Shown: positions 17,378 through 28,448 of the stretch, piece after piece | How positions within the stretch are numbered: the first letter of the stretch is position 1 | How the letters are laid out: each line of letters starts with the position of its first letter | DNA from: Pristionchus mayeri | Taxonomy: Eukaryota; Nematoda; Chromadorea; Rhabditida; Neodiplogasteridae | Direction of reading: 5' to 3' | DNA length: 64,000 nucleotides | Assembly (NCBI GenBank): GCA_036245805.1 | Contig: BTRK01000005.1 | Span: forward strand, 44,875,216 to 44,939,215 | Notes under the pieces: model-generated | What the model saw: the letters and a program-made list of their open reading frames with translations, nothing else | What the model was told of the DNA's origin: nothing | The model's database searches: none | Made by a program: the position numbers and the translations under genes

Positions 17378-20275
17378 TCAAAGATCAAGCCGAGTGGCAA
17401 TAATAGACGGGGGATAAAAAGTGGGGGGTTGTGAACGGATATAACTAGAAAATACACTATGCGAAGAACTAACATATTCTATGGGAAGAGCATTCCAAAT
17501 GGACATGGTTCTAGATACAAGAGTGGAACAAGAATTATTTGGTATGAAAGGTAAAGATATACGAAGTGGGTGTGCATTTCTGAGGGGGCGAGTGAGTGGC
17601 GCGCGTGTAAGTAGAGAAGAAATATCAAGAGAATAACGGCTGTGGATAATCGAATGGAGGAATAATATATCAATTATGAACCTACGGCGTTCTAAAGTCA
17701 TTAGATTAAGCTCATGGAGCCGATGCTTATATGATATAGGAGGGAGGGAACAGCGTACATACATTCTGCGGGTATAGTCACGCTGAACTCTTTCAAGCTC
17801 TTTAGTCAATGCTACACTATGTATAGGATTCCAGATAATGGAGCAATATTCGAGATTTGGGAGGATGAAAGTATTATACGATTTGAGATATAACTCAATA
17901 GAATTGCTACGAAAGGATTTAAAAATTAGATTTGATTTGGTACGGGCTTTAGAAATAATTTTACTAATATGGGATGAGAAAGAAAGAGAAGGGGAGAAAT
18001 GCACTCCTAGATCTTTAATGATACATTTACTTGGGTCATTGCTAGGCTCGTTTAAGATAACACCGTTAATGGTGAATAGTTTACGGGGATTATGTCGGCC
18101 ATAGTGAACAATGTGACATTTAGTTTCAGAAACGCCAAGATTCCACTGCGAGGACCAGTTAGAAACAATATCTAGAGCGGATTGCAAGTCATCTGAGAAC
18201 AGAGGGGCTTCAGCGAACAACTTGAGGTCGTCTGCATACACAGAATAATAAATGGAGGCCGGGAATTTTACACAGATATCATTGATAAATATGATGAAGA
18301 GGAGAGGCCCGAGACAAGATCCCTGTGGCACGCCAGATATGACCGGGGATGGTGGGGAAAATGAAGTGTCAATAAATACGGATTGCGTACGACCAGAGAG
18401 ATATGAATGGAACCATGATACAATGTGATTAGAGATGCCTAGCTCGGACAATTTATGTAACAATAATCTATGATCAATAGAATCAAAAGCTTTTCTGAAA
18501 TCTATGTAAATTGTGTCAAAAGGAGAGCCATGCTTAGAGATGCGGAGATAATGTGCATAAGTCTCAGCAAGATTAGTGGAAGTTGATCTACAATTTCTGA
18601 AACCAGATTGGTGAGGGTCAAATAAGTTGTTCTGGTCAAGAAACGCCGTAATTTTACCTATGATAATCTTCTCAAAAACTTTACACACAGATGAAGTAAG
18701 TGAAATAGGACGAAAATCTGTTATAGAGTTACTAGATTTTTTTGGAATAGGTTTAACTAAAGCTTGACGCCATTGAAATGGCACTTGGGAGGTAAGCAGA
18801 GACTTGTTAAAAATAGTAAGGAGAGGAGATACAACAGATAATCTACACCTCGAAAGAACTATACTGGGAATAGTGTCGGGAGTAACATTCACTTTGGGGG
18901 CAAGCTTACTAAGTGCACAGATAACATCCACGTAAGAAATTGAAGGGAGATCGAAAATGAAAGAAGGGGAAGGGAGAGGGAGTGGGGACGATTGGGGAGG
19001 GCTAAAGACAGAAGAAAATAATTTTTCAAAAGCTACACACTTCTGGTCATTAGATGTCAGTACGGAACCATCAGAATCAACGATTCCAGAAGGAGTGGTC
19101 TTGGGAGTACTCAATTTCTCCTTGCAATAATTATAGAAAAGCTTAGGATTGGAGGACATAACAATACGATTTTCAAGGGAGCAATGAAATCTATTTAGGG
19201 CAGAATTAAAACGCTCGGTCATAATAGCACATGCACGACTGTTTGGAGCAACTCTAGTTAATGTCTTACATTTCCCGTAAATAATTTTTAAAGTTCGTGG
19301 ATATCTAGAGAAAGGGGAAGGTTTAGAGAGAGGAACAAATGTGTCTAAAACGTTATTTAGAAAGGCAACAAAATATGTATAAGATTGGTGGGTATCACGA
19401 TTGCTCAAAGCGTGGGTCCAGTCATGAAAGTGTATACAGTCATTAATCGAGATCCAATCAGCTAATCTATAGTTACGGGATGGAGCACAAACATTCTGAG
19501 GAGGACGGGGAATGCGAAGGTCAAATGTCACACTGAGATGGTCACTAAGTGCAGTGGCAGGAGACACATTACATATAATATTCTCATTACAAAATAATAG
19601 ATCTAAATAGCTATTGAGCCTACTAGGGAAAGAGACAAACTGATTAAAGTGATGGTCTGACACGAAATCTAGTAGGTCATTTTGGTTTGGAGAAGAAAGA
19701 GAGGGCCAATCAACATTAGGAAAATTGAAATCACCAATTAAAATACAAGGAAAATCAACCGAAATATGAGTTTCTAAATTCAAAAGAAGTTGAATAAGAG
19801 AGTCATTAGGGGCGGAAGGAGATTTATAAATAGTAAAAAATCTAATTTTCCTATAAGGGAGAGACGGGGAGTAATCTAAATGAATATCAACTACACACGA
19901 CTCGACAAGTGGTGAAGAAAAGGTAGAAATAAGTATGGGATTCAAAGAATTATGAACTAGACACGCGACGCCACCACCCCTACCGTAATCAGCAGAAGTA
20001 ACGCGATCGCATCGAAAAGGCAAAAAATCAGGAAAACCGCCAACAAGGAGAGAGTCGCTATCACTATTATCTAACCAAGTCTCAGATATGCAAATGATGC
20101 GGTACTCATGAGAAGCGATCAAGAATGAAAGCTGAGGGGATTTACATCGAATGGAACGAGCATTAGCATAGAATACGGAGACAGGAGAGTTTCTAGAGTG
20201 ACGTGTACTTAATATCGATCGATTGTGTGTTGACCTAACGAGGGAATGACTAGAGAGTGAGGGGAGGGGAGACAA
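17378..20275 (-). CDS. LINE 2 ORF2: endonuclease and reverse transcriptase
   Basis: 965 codons without interruption. Residues about 30-250 form the APE-type endonuclease (Asn near 38 in YANARS, Glu65 in SETWL, Asp182 in GDFNFP, SDHLS near 244). Residues about 500-800 form the reverse transcriptase: DFRPISLTSSVCKVFEK, FRKAFDSIDH near 595, SGVPQGSCLGPLLF near 647-660, and the catalytic YADD near 680. The thumb region with LERVQRDYTRR follows. It nicks the target and copies the element RNA at the nick. The start lies 33 nt past the ORF1 stop, so translation may reinitiate. All key residues look present. Confidence 0.95.
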   Translation of the reverse strand: MSPLPSLSSHSLVRSTHNRSILSTRHSRNSPVSVFYANARSIRCKSPQLSFLIASHEYRIICISETWLDNSDSDSLLVGGFPDFLPFRCDRVTSADYGRGGGVACLVHNSLNPILISTFSSPLVESCVVDIHLDYSPSLPYRKIRFFTIYKSPSAPNDSLIQLLLNLETHISVDFPCILIGDFNFPNVDWPSLSSPNQNDLLDFVSDHHFNQFVSFPSRLNSYLDLLFCNENIICNVSPATALSDHLSVTFDLRIPRPPQNVCAPSRNYRLADWISINDCIHFHDWTHALSNRDTHQSYTYFVAFLNNVLDTFVPLSKPSPFSRYPRTLKIIYGKCKTLTRVAPNSRACAIMTERFNSALNRFHCSLENRIVMSSNPKLFYNYCKEKLSTPKTTPSGIVDSDGSVLTSNDQKCVAFEKLFSSVFSPPQSSPLPLPSPSFIFDLPSISYVDVICALSKLAPKVNVTPDTIPSIVLSRCRLSVVSPLLTIFNKSLLTSQVPFQWRQALVKPIPKKSSNSITDFRPISLTSSVCKVFEKIIIGKITAFLDQNNLFDPHQSGFRNCRSTSTNLAETYAHYLRISKHGSPFDTIYIDFRKAFDSIDHRLLLHKLSELGISNHIVSWFHSYLSGRTQSVFIDTSFSPPSPVISGVPQGSCLGPLLFIIFINDICVKFPASIYYSVYADDLKLFAEAPLFSDDLQSALDIVSNWSSQWNLGVSETKCHIVHYGRHNPRKLFTINGVILNEPSNDPSKCIIKDLGVHFSPSLSFSSHISKIISKARTKSNLIFKSFRSNSIELYLKSYNTFILPNLEYCSIIWNPIHSVALTKELERVQRDYTRRMYVRCSLPPISYKHRLHELNLMTLERRRFIIDILFLHSIIHSRYSLDISSLLTRAPLTRPLRNAHPLRISLPFIPNNSCSTLVSRTMSIWNALPIEYVSSSHSVFSSYIRSQPPTFYPPSIIATRLDL

Positions 20276-20308
20276 GAGTGGAAGTATGGTACCCTTGCTG
20301 CCACTGTC

Positions 20309-21184
20309 CTATCCTCTCCTCGTTGTCACGTGGTCAGTGCGGGAAGGCGCGATTGCAGCCGGATCGGGAGTCGAGGGAATGGAGGCAGCAGAGGGAGCAG
20401 AAGAGGGAGTTCCGGAGTGTCCTGGATAAGGGAGATCGGCAGAAGAGGTCTTACTAGTTCGAGAGAGTCCGTAACGGGGAGGGAGCGGGCGAGGGGTACG
20501 GTAATTGATCAGAGTGAAGTCGCGCACTCCGCACACAATCATGCGAGCTTCAAGATTGCGTCGCCTGGCCTCAGCGCGCGCTTCCTTCTCCAAGGACAGC
20601 TGAGTGGGAGTCAGGTCCTTCCTGATAAAGGCAAGAGAGTCCTTGAAGGGAGAGGGAGGGCCTGGTTTTCCACGAATTCCAGAGAGGAGGGCATCACGAG
20701 TAGTCTTGTCCGGGCAGCTTATCTTGAGAGGGCGAGTACCGGGAGGACGATCAGGAGGATGGCGGTGATGAGAAATCTTCTTCTCATCCCACGCCTTCTT
20801 CACCGCATCACTGCCCGAGTACTGGACGAGGTCAGCGATGAGCTTCTCGTCGGCAGCTGCTCCCTCCTTCAGGTTCTCCTTGTGTCCAATGACGACTGCC
20901 CTTGTTTCTTTATCCTCGTACTCCGCCCTGTCAGAGATTACACGAGAGCACGACTCGTACACAACGCGTGCCACGTCGAGAGTGGGGGCGAGTGAGGTGG
21001 GGGCAGGGGGAGGATTGGCGAGAGAGAGGGTCTGGAGAAGGGCGCGTACATCAGAGAGCATGGCCATGACAGCGTCTACTTTGCAAGAAAGCGCGTCCAC
21101 GCTTTCCTGGGAGGCGACTCGCACCGAATTGGGTTTGGCGGCAGCAGGGAGAGGGGCCTTGAGAGGGGTCCTGGTTTCCGACAT
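20309..21184 (-). CDS. LINE 2 ORF1: nucleic-acid-binding protein
   Basis: 291 codons upstream of ORF2. The N-terminal third has a short heptad region (VDALSCKVDAVMAMLSDVRA). The middle has the domain shared with LINE 1, including FIRKDLTPTQLSLEKEARAE and RRRNLEARMIVCG. The C-terminus is Pro/Ser-rich and disordered. ORF1 proteins of this clade bind element RNA and chaperone it. The start MSETRT at 21184 follows a GC-rich leader of about 220 nt. Confidence 0.85.
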   Translation of the reverse strand: MSETRTPLKAPLPAAAKPNSVRVASQESVDALSCKVDAVMAMLSDVRALLQTLSLANPPPAPTSLAPTLDVARVVYESCSRVISDRAEYEDKETRAVVIGHKENLKEGAAADEKLIADLVQYSGSDAVKKAWDEKKISHHRHPPDRPPGTRPLKISCPDKTTRDALLSGIRGKPGPPSPFKDSLAFIRKDLTPTQLSLEKEARAEARRRNLEARMIVCGVRDFTLINYRTPRPLPPRYGLSRTSKTSSADLPYPGHSGTPSSAPSAASIPSTPDPAAIAPSRTDHVTTRRG

Positions 21185-21402
21185 CGCGCAGGGGAGAAAG
21201 CGTTGAAAAGTGTCCCACCTGGTCGAGTGGGATTAGACCACCTCCGTCGGCTTCCCACGTGCCGACTAGCGAAGACCAGGTAGATCAGCGACGGCGAGAA
21301 AGGGGAGGAAGTCGAGGCGAGAGGAGAGGGAAGGCAATTTCCCTAATCCGGGAGCGAGGGGGGAGACGACCGCTCGCGACGGAGACAAAGACTAGGACAA
21401 AG
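21185..21402 (-). other. LINE 2 5' untranslated region
   Basis: GC-rich leader between the exact insertion junction and the ORF1 start. It presumably contains the internal promoter; no motif could be fixed. Confidence 0.6.
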
Positions 21403-21461
21403 ATACTGTAGCAAGGATTACGGTAGGATTACGGTATGTTGATCTTTGATCTTTCGCAATT

Positions 21462-21628
21462 GTGGCAGTTAGTATCTAGTTATATTATTTGCCATAAATA
21501 TGGAAATTAGTATCTAGTATGTTAATTGTCATATTTGAGGTAGTTGGCATCTAGTAAGTTAATTGCCCGAAATAAGGCAATTGGAATATTGTAGGTCAGT
21601 TGCCGGGATTGGGGCTGTTGGTATCTAA
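21462..21628. repeat. Degenerate minisatellite, about 37-38-bp unit
   Basis: About four and a half units are recognisable by the recurring (GG)(C/A)AGTTRGTATCTAGTWDGTTAATTGCC pattern, with units starting near 21462, 21500, 21538 and 21575. Divergence between units is substantial, so the array is old. Copied at about 50383-50549. Confidence 0.6.
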
Positions 21629-23175
21629 GAAGAAAAAAAAGTAGCCCAAAGAACCCATTTTGGGTCTTCTGAGATCTAATAATACTACTGACATCGATAA
21701 TATGAACATAATGATGATTTTTTTCATTGATATAAAAATTCAATAAAGCAAGATTGATCTGAATTTTACAATCTGATAACAATTGTTCGCTTGCAATTTC
21801 TCCTTATACAGCTGACATAGTCCACTCGATGGCAGACTAAAAATATAAAATTGTAATGATTGTCCCTGCACGTAAACTTAGCGTGTGCTTATCTCAGTTC
21901 ACAATCGATTTTGATCTCAGACATTTCGGAATTCATTCATCGTACATACGACATTTTGATTATTGCTGTATCAACAATTGAATATTTTGCGTTAGGTATT
22001 GAAATGCTTAATTTTTTTTGCATAATACCCCATCATTGTAATATTTTCTATTAAGTGGAGAACGTAGATACTATTTCATAAAATGTTGAGCAATGTCGAA
22101 AAGAGTCGATATAAGAGATATTTTGGCGCGCCTATTTATGTACTTAACTCAACGTGCCCGTTTGATTTAATGTACGGAAATATGATATCTCGGCTTGGTT
22201 GAAAGATATACAAAGTTATAAAGCGGTATGAACATTCCGAATAAAAAATCTCGAAACATGGCTTTTGAGCATGACCATTAATTACTACACATACATATCA
22301 GGCTGATTCATAAGTTTTTTTCCAATTTCAACTTGTGAAGATTTTCACATGTTCCGGTCTTTGGTTTAAATTGATTATCTTATTGATCCCCGCATATTAT
22401 GAGTGCATGAATACTCTCTTTAGCGCACTCTAGTACAGACCTATTGAATGCGCCAAGTGGCCATAGTCCGACCTCGAATGTGCCTCGAGTACGAATTTCG
22501 GTATGAGTTTAACAGAGCATAGCTTTCCAGTATGTCGTGACTTGGAGAAATCATCAACACAATCGTGAAGTGGGATGAACGTACATCACAAATATACATG
22601 TGAATCGGGATTGGCGCGAAAGACCTGCTCACAATCGGTGCTAATTTTGCAGTTTTGTTCAGTTAATAGTGACCAAAATGAGTTCATTTCACTGCGCTTC
22701 CGTACACATTCTCCTATCGAAACAAAACCTATCTTAGCATGACTCTTCTTACATTAGGAGCTTATATTTGCGTTATGGTGGGCCTTCCTCATTGCAATCA
22801 AAAACTGCACATATCAACATCTTTAAGCTGAAATTTGCACATCGAAATCAGTGTATTTCAGAGCTTCCTGATTAGATGATAGGCAGAGGTCCCACGTTTT
22901 TGTGTTTGATAGCACCAGCTAAACTTGAACTATCCTTCACCAGCTTTGCATAGTTACGAGATACCTGCGCATTCAGAAACTGGACTCTAAAAAGTATCAA
23001 CAAAAGTCTTTTTTTTTGATCGGATAGAGCAATATTCGAATTTTCGAGAAATCTAATTCTTGAAAAGGGAATGATGCGAGGTGTCAAATTTAACTATTGG
23101 TAAAGTAGCCCCATAATTTAAGATTAAAGCGCCCCTTTATACAAGCCAGGATCTATAACACGTAAGGCAGGACAG
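21629..23175. other. No supported gene
   Basis: AT-rich unique sequence with scattered short frames. A mariner-end-like CAGGCTGATTCATAAG at about 22301 has no partner. A 14-bp stretch near 22240 is absent from the second copy, with CGAA at the break. Confidence 0.45.
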
Positions 23176-23641
23176 ATGAGATCTCACTTGGGAATTCTTT
23201 CCAGCTTGTACGATTTGTTGTTTTCTAATTATGTGATTGATTGTACTAGCACCGATTTCAACCACTTTTTTGAAAGCTCATTCAAGGGGCTTCTCAATAT
23301 TGTATGTGAAGATGTCCAGCCAATTTTTCCTGCAAAACAACAGCGAGCTCAAGTTTTCCAATATTTACTTGAGAAATTCATTCGTAGTTAACCTTCATTT
23401 TCTTGTATGATTTAAAAGCAAGGTGCAATTCGAATGTATAATAATAAGTGCGAACTCTACCCCTAAATCAAGCTACGGAATTGCATCGATACGATTTGAA
23501 GGGTTCTTTTTAGATGACTTTAAAATGTACCTCCAGAATTGGAAAAAACTTATGAATCAACCTAATATTACTCATCAAATGTGTGTTTCTTGCGATCCAG
23601 ATATCATACATAATATTAGCCGCTATTTGGATAAAGTGTAA
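23176..23641 (+). CDS. Two neighbouring unidentified ORFs, possibly exons of one gene
   Basis: The first frame (23176-23391, ATG start) gives 71 residues of good complexity (SHLGILSSLYDLLFSNYVID, ending QVFQYLLEKFIRS). The second (23423-23641) gives about 72 residues (including FEGFFLDDFKMYLQNWKKLM and CVSCDPDIIHNIS). They are in different frames and 31 nt apart, so a frameshift, two exons or unrelated ORFs are all possible. The composition looks like protein, but I recognise no domain. Both are kept without change at 52083-52548. Confidence 0.35.
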
Positions 23642-24397
23642 GAGATTCTCGTCATACTCATAGCAGTTGGAAGATCCGTCGCTTTTGGGATAGCTTTTTA
23701 TAATCAGCTATTTCTGAAATTATGAACGGCGCAGTGAGATAAATTTATGATTAGTTTTTGCTTCCATACTTTGGGGCCAGGCATAAGTATGAAGCCTATT
23801 ACTAATATGTTAGATGTAATGCACTGATAAAGATTTATGTGTAAATTGGAATCTTGGAACTTGTTCGTGAGATATTATTCGAAATGGGTGGCGCAATATT
23901 TATGCCGCACCCTGTAGCTACTTCTTTAAAGTTAACCAACACCATTGGAATTATTTGAATTTTCGCGCCTGCCTGATCACGCCCGCTCTCTTAGATTTGC
24001 ATACTCTATCACTCGTTTTGTCGCGATCAGGAACCCGAGGAAATTCTAATAATTTAACATTGGAGGACTAAACGCCAAGACTAAACGAAGACTTCAGGAA
24101 CCAACACTCGCAGAACCCGAGGGCGCCGTGTCTTGGGTATGCGCGAAGGGCCTCGCTTGTTGTGACTTCGGCAAAGGATTGGCTGGATGGATGGCGAAGA
24201 AAGGTAAGGGTACAATTTTTTAATTGTTTCACTTTTTAGATCATTCCATGATTTCAATCTTGTTATATCGTTTTAAATAATTGTAATTTCGAAATACGTT
24301 AGAGAGACGGTACCACGGTTTCATCATTCTACACATATCTCAGAACTCGAATTGCCGAGATACTGAATAGAATCACGAGAGCGTGGTACCGTATATA
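23642..24397. other. Mostly unassigned; one weak exon candidate
   Basis: A GC-richer stretch at about 24105-24203 lies between a CAG and a GTAAGG and could be an exon in either of two frames. Nothing in it is recognisable. The rest is AT-rich. Confidence 0.35.
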
Positions 24398-26555
24398 CAG
24401 TATCGCCGGAAAGTATTGAGCCACTTTTTATTTCTGCTGTAGTTTTTGAACCATGCTAGCTATTGATCTGAAAATTTAAGTGGAGATAGAAAATTCAATG
24501 GACATTACGGTGCTCTTATTGCAAAGTTACGTAAATTTCTTATTTTTCGTAGTGATGTTTTTCGTAGTGACTCGCAGGCCACTTTTTCGAAAAATTATAT
24601 TTCGCTGGGGAAATTTACCATAGCACACAGCGTGTCAAAACGACGATTTCCTTTGTTCGACGCGGCGCTCGGTCAATCTTGAAACATAACATTTTTGATT
24701 GAAATGAGCGATGAAACTTTAAACCAAAATAGGTGAAAACTATTTCATAACTTAGCTGCAAAAATTAAATATGCATACCTAAAACAACACATCTCTCTGA
24801 ATAGTAACCAAGATACCTCCCTATCATTTTTGCTAATTTTCGTTTCATTTAAATTTTGTTACACGCATTTTTAAAATTTTCTGGTACAAATCGAAAAAGT
24901 TGAGAACCCACATCAATAGTGACCCCCACATATACAGAACTTTTTCATATCTACGTGAAGAGATCTACCAGTTGTAGAACTTAGAATTTTTCGAAAATGT
25001 TACAATATTTTGAGAAATCTTGTAAATAAGGTTTCAATTTAAAGTTACTCAAAACTTTTTAACATTTTCGAAAAATTCTAAGTTCTATAACTTGTAGAGC
25101 TCTTCGCGTAGATATTAAAAAGTTCTGCATATGTGGGGGTCACTATCTATGTGGGTTCTCAACTTTTTCGATTTGTACCAGAAAATTTTAAAAATGCGTG
25201 TAACAAAATTTAAATGAAACGAAAATTAGCGAAAATGATAGGGAGGTATATTGGTTACTATTCAGAGAGATGTGTTGTTTTAGGTAAGCATATTTAATTT
25301 TTGCAGCTAAGTTATGATATATCTTTCACTTATTTTGGTTCAAAGTTTCATCCCTCATTTCAATCAAAAATGTTATGTTTCAAGATCGACCGAGCGCCGC
25401 GTCGAACAAATTTTGGCACGCTGTGTAGCAGTCTAACTTTCTGAGTGTTGAGAACCATCCATGCACTACCCAGAAAACAAATTTCAAGTTGCTGCGACAT
25501 CGCTCCTGCTTGCTGCGCTTGCTGCAAATTTGGGGCCGCAAACTCATAACTTTGCTCCCAGACCAGCTAGGGAATCGTTCTAAGACGCAAAATGGTCCTT
25601 ATCATGACCCTAGAGAACCCTGAAAGTTTGATTCCGATTGCTTATCATTTGCCCTCAGGGCACGAAAAAGTCACTTTTTCGGATGACTCAAGTTTGGGGG
25701 TGTACAATTCCAAAGGTGAATTTGCATAAAATGTGGTTCCTACGCAGGAAGGTGCGAAAACAATCAAAGAATCGATTCCCCACTTTTGGTGGAGCTTACT
25801 TCACTTTCCCAGCCGTCTCGAAAGTTTTACGGACGCGCACTGCTTTCGAGCGCTCGCGTTTTCTCTACAGGGCGAGAGAGTGGTGAGAGAGCGGCGCGAA
25901 GAGAGAGTTTGCATTTCGAAAGGAGTGCGCGTCCGTAAATCGTTCGCTACGGCCGGGAAAGTTAAGTAAGCTCCACCAAAAGTGGGGAATCGATTCTTTG
26001 ATTGTTTTCGCACCTTCCTGCATAGGAACCACATTTTATGCAAATTCACCTTTGGAATTGTACACCCCCAAACTTGAGTCATCCGAAAACGTGACTTTTT
26101 CGAGCCCTGAGGGCAAATAATAAGCAATCGGAACCAAACTTTCATGGTCCTCTAGGGTCATGATAAGGACCATTTTGCGGCTTAGAACGATTCTCTAGCT
26201 GGTCTGGGAGCAAAGTTATGAGTTTGCGGCCCCAAATTTGCAGCAAGCGCAGCAAGCAGGAGCGATGTCGCAGCAACTTGAAATTTGTTTTCTGGGTAGT
26301 GCATGTATGGTTCTCAACACTCAGAAAGTTAGACTGCTATGGTAAATTTCTCCAGCGAAATATAATTTTTCGAAAAAGTGGCCTGCGATTGCGTTATCAC
26401 TACGCAACGATCAGAAATTTGCATAAGTTCGCAATAAGAGCACCGTAATGTCCACTGAATTTGCTATCTCCAATTAAATTTTCAGATCAATAGCTAGCAT
26501 AGTTCAAAAACTATTGCAGAAATAAAAAGTGGCCCAATACTTTCCGGCGATACTG
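24398..26555. mobile_element. Large palindromic (foldback) mariner-type element
   Basis: The two halves are inverted copies of each other and the ends read CAGTATCGCCGGAAAGTATT inward, flanked by TA (24396-24397 and 26556-26557). Tc1/mariner-type ends and target are therefore clear, and no transposase is present. The symmetry centre is near 25883. The left arm carries a separate 800-bp palindromic insertion, so the original element was about 1.35 kb. It would fold into a very long hairpin. Confidence 0.9.
24626..25425. mobile_element. 800-bp palindromic element nested in the large foldback
   Basis: The ends are CACAGCGTGTCAAAA (left) and its inverted match TTTTGGCACGCTGTG (right). The right arm of the host palindrome shows the empty site with one TAGCA, whereas here TAGCA occurs on both sides (24621-24625 and 25426-25430). 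That gives a 5-bp target duplication, or TA if the ends extend further. Almost the whole element is palindromic, with the centre near 25025. No coding capacity was seen. The superfamily is uncertain. Confidence 0.85.
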
Positions 26556-26557
26556 TA

Positions 26558-26880
26558 TCTATCATAATTATAATACTGTGAGAACAGGATGCGTAGTCGT
26601 TGATGTAGTGTGCGGGGTTTGTTGTAATATTTTTTTATACACGCGGGACGATTTTTCAAATTTTATAGTAGATAAATAGTCCCGCGTGTATTTCAAAATT
26701 GATCTCGAAGACCACATCATTGGCCACGCTGCCGTTTCCCTCAGTAGTAATGCAGCGCAAAACTTAAAGTGAGGCGTTAGAGATACAGCGGTCTAAAGTC
26801 GATTTTCGAACTCTACGTGAAAAGATAGTCCTAGAGACTCCGTAAAATCGGAACTTTATTGTTCGCTGCACGGCCTATGA
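26558..26880. other. No supported gene
   Basis: Short inverted motifs (ACACGCGGGACGATTTTTC near 26640 and the inverted TAGTCCCGCGTGTATTT near 26677) form a possible small hairpin. Nothing else is recognisable. Confidence 0.4.
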
Positions 26881-27018
26881 TCAGTTCTCTCAGATAGTCA
26901 CTCTTATATCACTTCAGCGTTCAAATATCTCATCGGGCCGATTCTCATCGTTGTCGTTGCTGTCGTTCTCATTCTCTTCCTCGTCAAATCGCTAGTGGGC
27001 AGCGTCATTCCCATATGA
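26881..27018 (+). CDS. Candidate terminal exon encoding one membrane helix
   Basis: An open frame of 45 codons after a stop at 26878 contains YITSAFKYLIGPILIVVVAV and continues hydrophobic, then basic (LVKSLVGS), and ends at TGA 27016-27018. Possible acceptors (TTCTCTCAG) precede it. The form (short ectodomain, about 20-residue helix, short basic tail) is that of the C-terminal end of a type I membrane protein. No upstream exon was identified. Confidence 0.35.
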   Translation, partial: SVLSDSHSYITSAFKYLIGPILIVVVAVVLILFLVKSLVGSVIPI

Positions 27019-27417
27019 ATCAATAATTCACTCGTTTATTCGATCGATAAAGTTGATCGCGTTTTCAATCGAAAACTTGTTTATATCTCCAAAGGCCAAA
27101 TATCGTTATCCGTTTGAATCGGACGATGGGGCTGGCGATGTCGCCACTTCATCGTTCGATTTACAGTGAAGATAAATAATATTTAGACACATTTATGAGG
27201 AACATATCGTACATCCACCACGACTGCTTGATATCATGCAAAGTTGCAACACAGATCACCCTACTCCCCAAGATATCGGGAATTTGAAAGTTCCCACATT
27301 TAATCACACGTCAGAAGCTATTCATTAGAAAAATTTCAAAATTTTTCACTGATGTCCGCGATAAAGTCAAACATCATAGAACAGACTATCTGAGAAAATC
27401 AACATATTTCTTCAGCG

Positions 27418-28448
27418 ACTTGGCACAGGCCGAAAATTCGAATTCCTTCTGACTTCACCAATAGGTAGTACTCGACGAGGGAAACCGACGAGCATCGCCA
27501 GAATTTCGATCCGCATCCGCGCGCGCGGGGGCGCGGATCTTGAAAAAACTACAGTAATCCTCGAAATTTTTTTAATCGATCCCAATCACTGCGGCGGTAG
27601 GGGCGCTGTGTTCCTTGACAAATTCTAACACTTTTTTACTCCGAGGAGTTTTTCAATCAGATTCCACGTAACTCCGGAAATCGATAATTTCACTTTTATT
27701 TCGGACATGAATGCAATTCCCCAGAAATTTTCGAACAACTTCCACAAATTTTATTGCTGATCGAGGTTCTGCTTGAGCAGATACAGATACTTCAGGTGAA
27801 AGGCGCGAATTAAAAATTCCACTAAGTTAGTCAAAATGAATTACGAATCAATTATGGTGTAATTTTTGGGTTACTGTAAGTGAGTGCAAAAGTTGGACGA
27901 CTTTTCCCAATTGGTGAAATACAATTTTAAATCGATTTTCAAGATATATTACATCGATTGGGAAAAGTCGTCCAACTTTTGCACTCAGTTACAGTAACCC
28001 AAAAAATACACCATAATTGATTCATAATTCATTTTGACCAACTTAGTGGAATTTTTAATTCGCGCCTTTCACCTGAAGGATGTACCTGCTCAAGCAGAAT
28101 CTAGATTAGCAATAAAATTTGTGGAAGTTGTTCGAAAATTTCTGGGGAATTGCATTCATGTCCAAAGTAAAAGTGGAATTATCGATTTCCGGCTTTCGAT
28201 GGAATCTGATCGAAAAACTCCTAGGAGTAAAAAAGTCTTCGAATTTTACAAGGAATGAAGCGCCCCTACTGCCGCAGTCATAGGAGTCGATTTAAAAAAT
28301 TTCGAGGATTACTGTTGTTTTTTCAAGATCCGCGCCCCCGCGCGCGCGGATGCGGATCGAAAATCTGGCGATGCTCGTCGGCTTCCCTCGTCGTGGCCGA
28401 CCTACTGGTGAAGTCAGAAAGAATTCTAATTTTCGGCCTGTGCCAAGT
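27418..28448. mobile_element. Foldback element, about 1.03 kb (unit 1)
   Basis: The ends ACTTGGCACAGGCCGAAAAT (left) and its inverted match ending CCTGTGCCAAGT (right) enclose an almost complete palindrome with its centre near 27935. GC-rich blocks (CGCGCGCGGGGGCGCGGATC and its inverse) lie in each arm. No target duplication could be fixed and no transposase is present. The 74- and 84-codon frames inside it are by-products. Confidence 0.8.

Larger units (their letters stand above)
17228..21402 (-). mobile_element. LINE 2 (CR1/jockey-like), full length, both ORFs open
   Basis: A 4,175-bp non-LTR retrotransposon. Its 3' end is the (ATTC)n run at 17228, its 5' end is at 21402, and ATACT duplications lie at 17223-17227 and 21403-21407. 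The second copy of the flanking DNA at 50324-50328 has a single ATACT and no element, which fixes both ends exactly. ORF1 and ORF2 are uninterrupted. It is probably young and may be capable of movement. Confidence 0.95.

Noticed and set aside
20257..21206. Open frames on the + strand across LINE 2 ORF1
   Set aside because: Opposite-strand shadows of a well-supported ORF1.
22301..22330. Mariner-end-like CAGGCTGATTCATAAG
   Set aside because: No inverted partner and no transposase found within several kilobases.
25638..26145. Paired open frames on opposite strands around 25.6-26.1 kb
   Set aside because: Both arise from the arms of the large palindrome and have near-identical readings.
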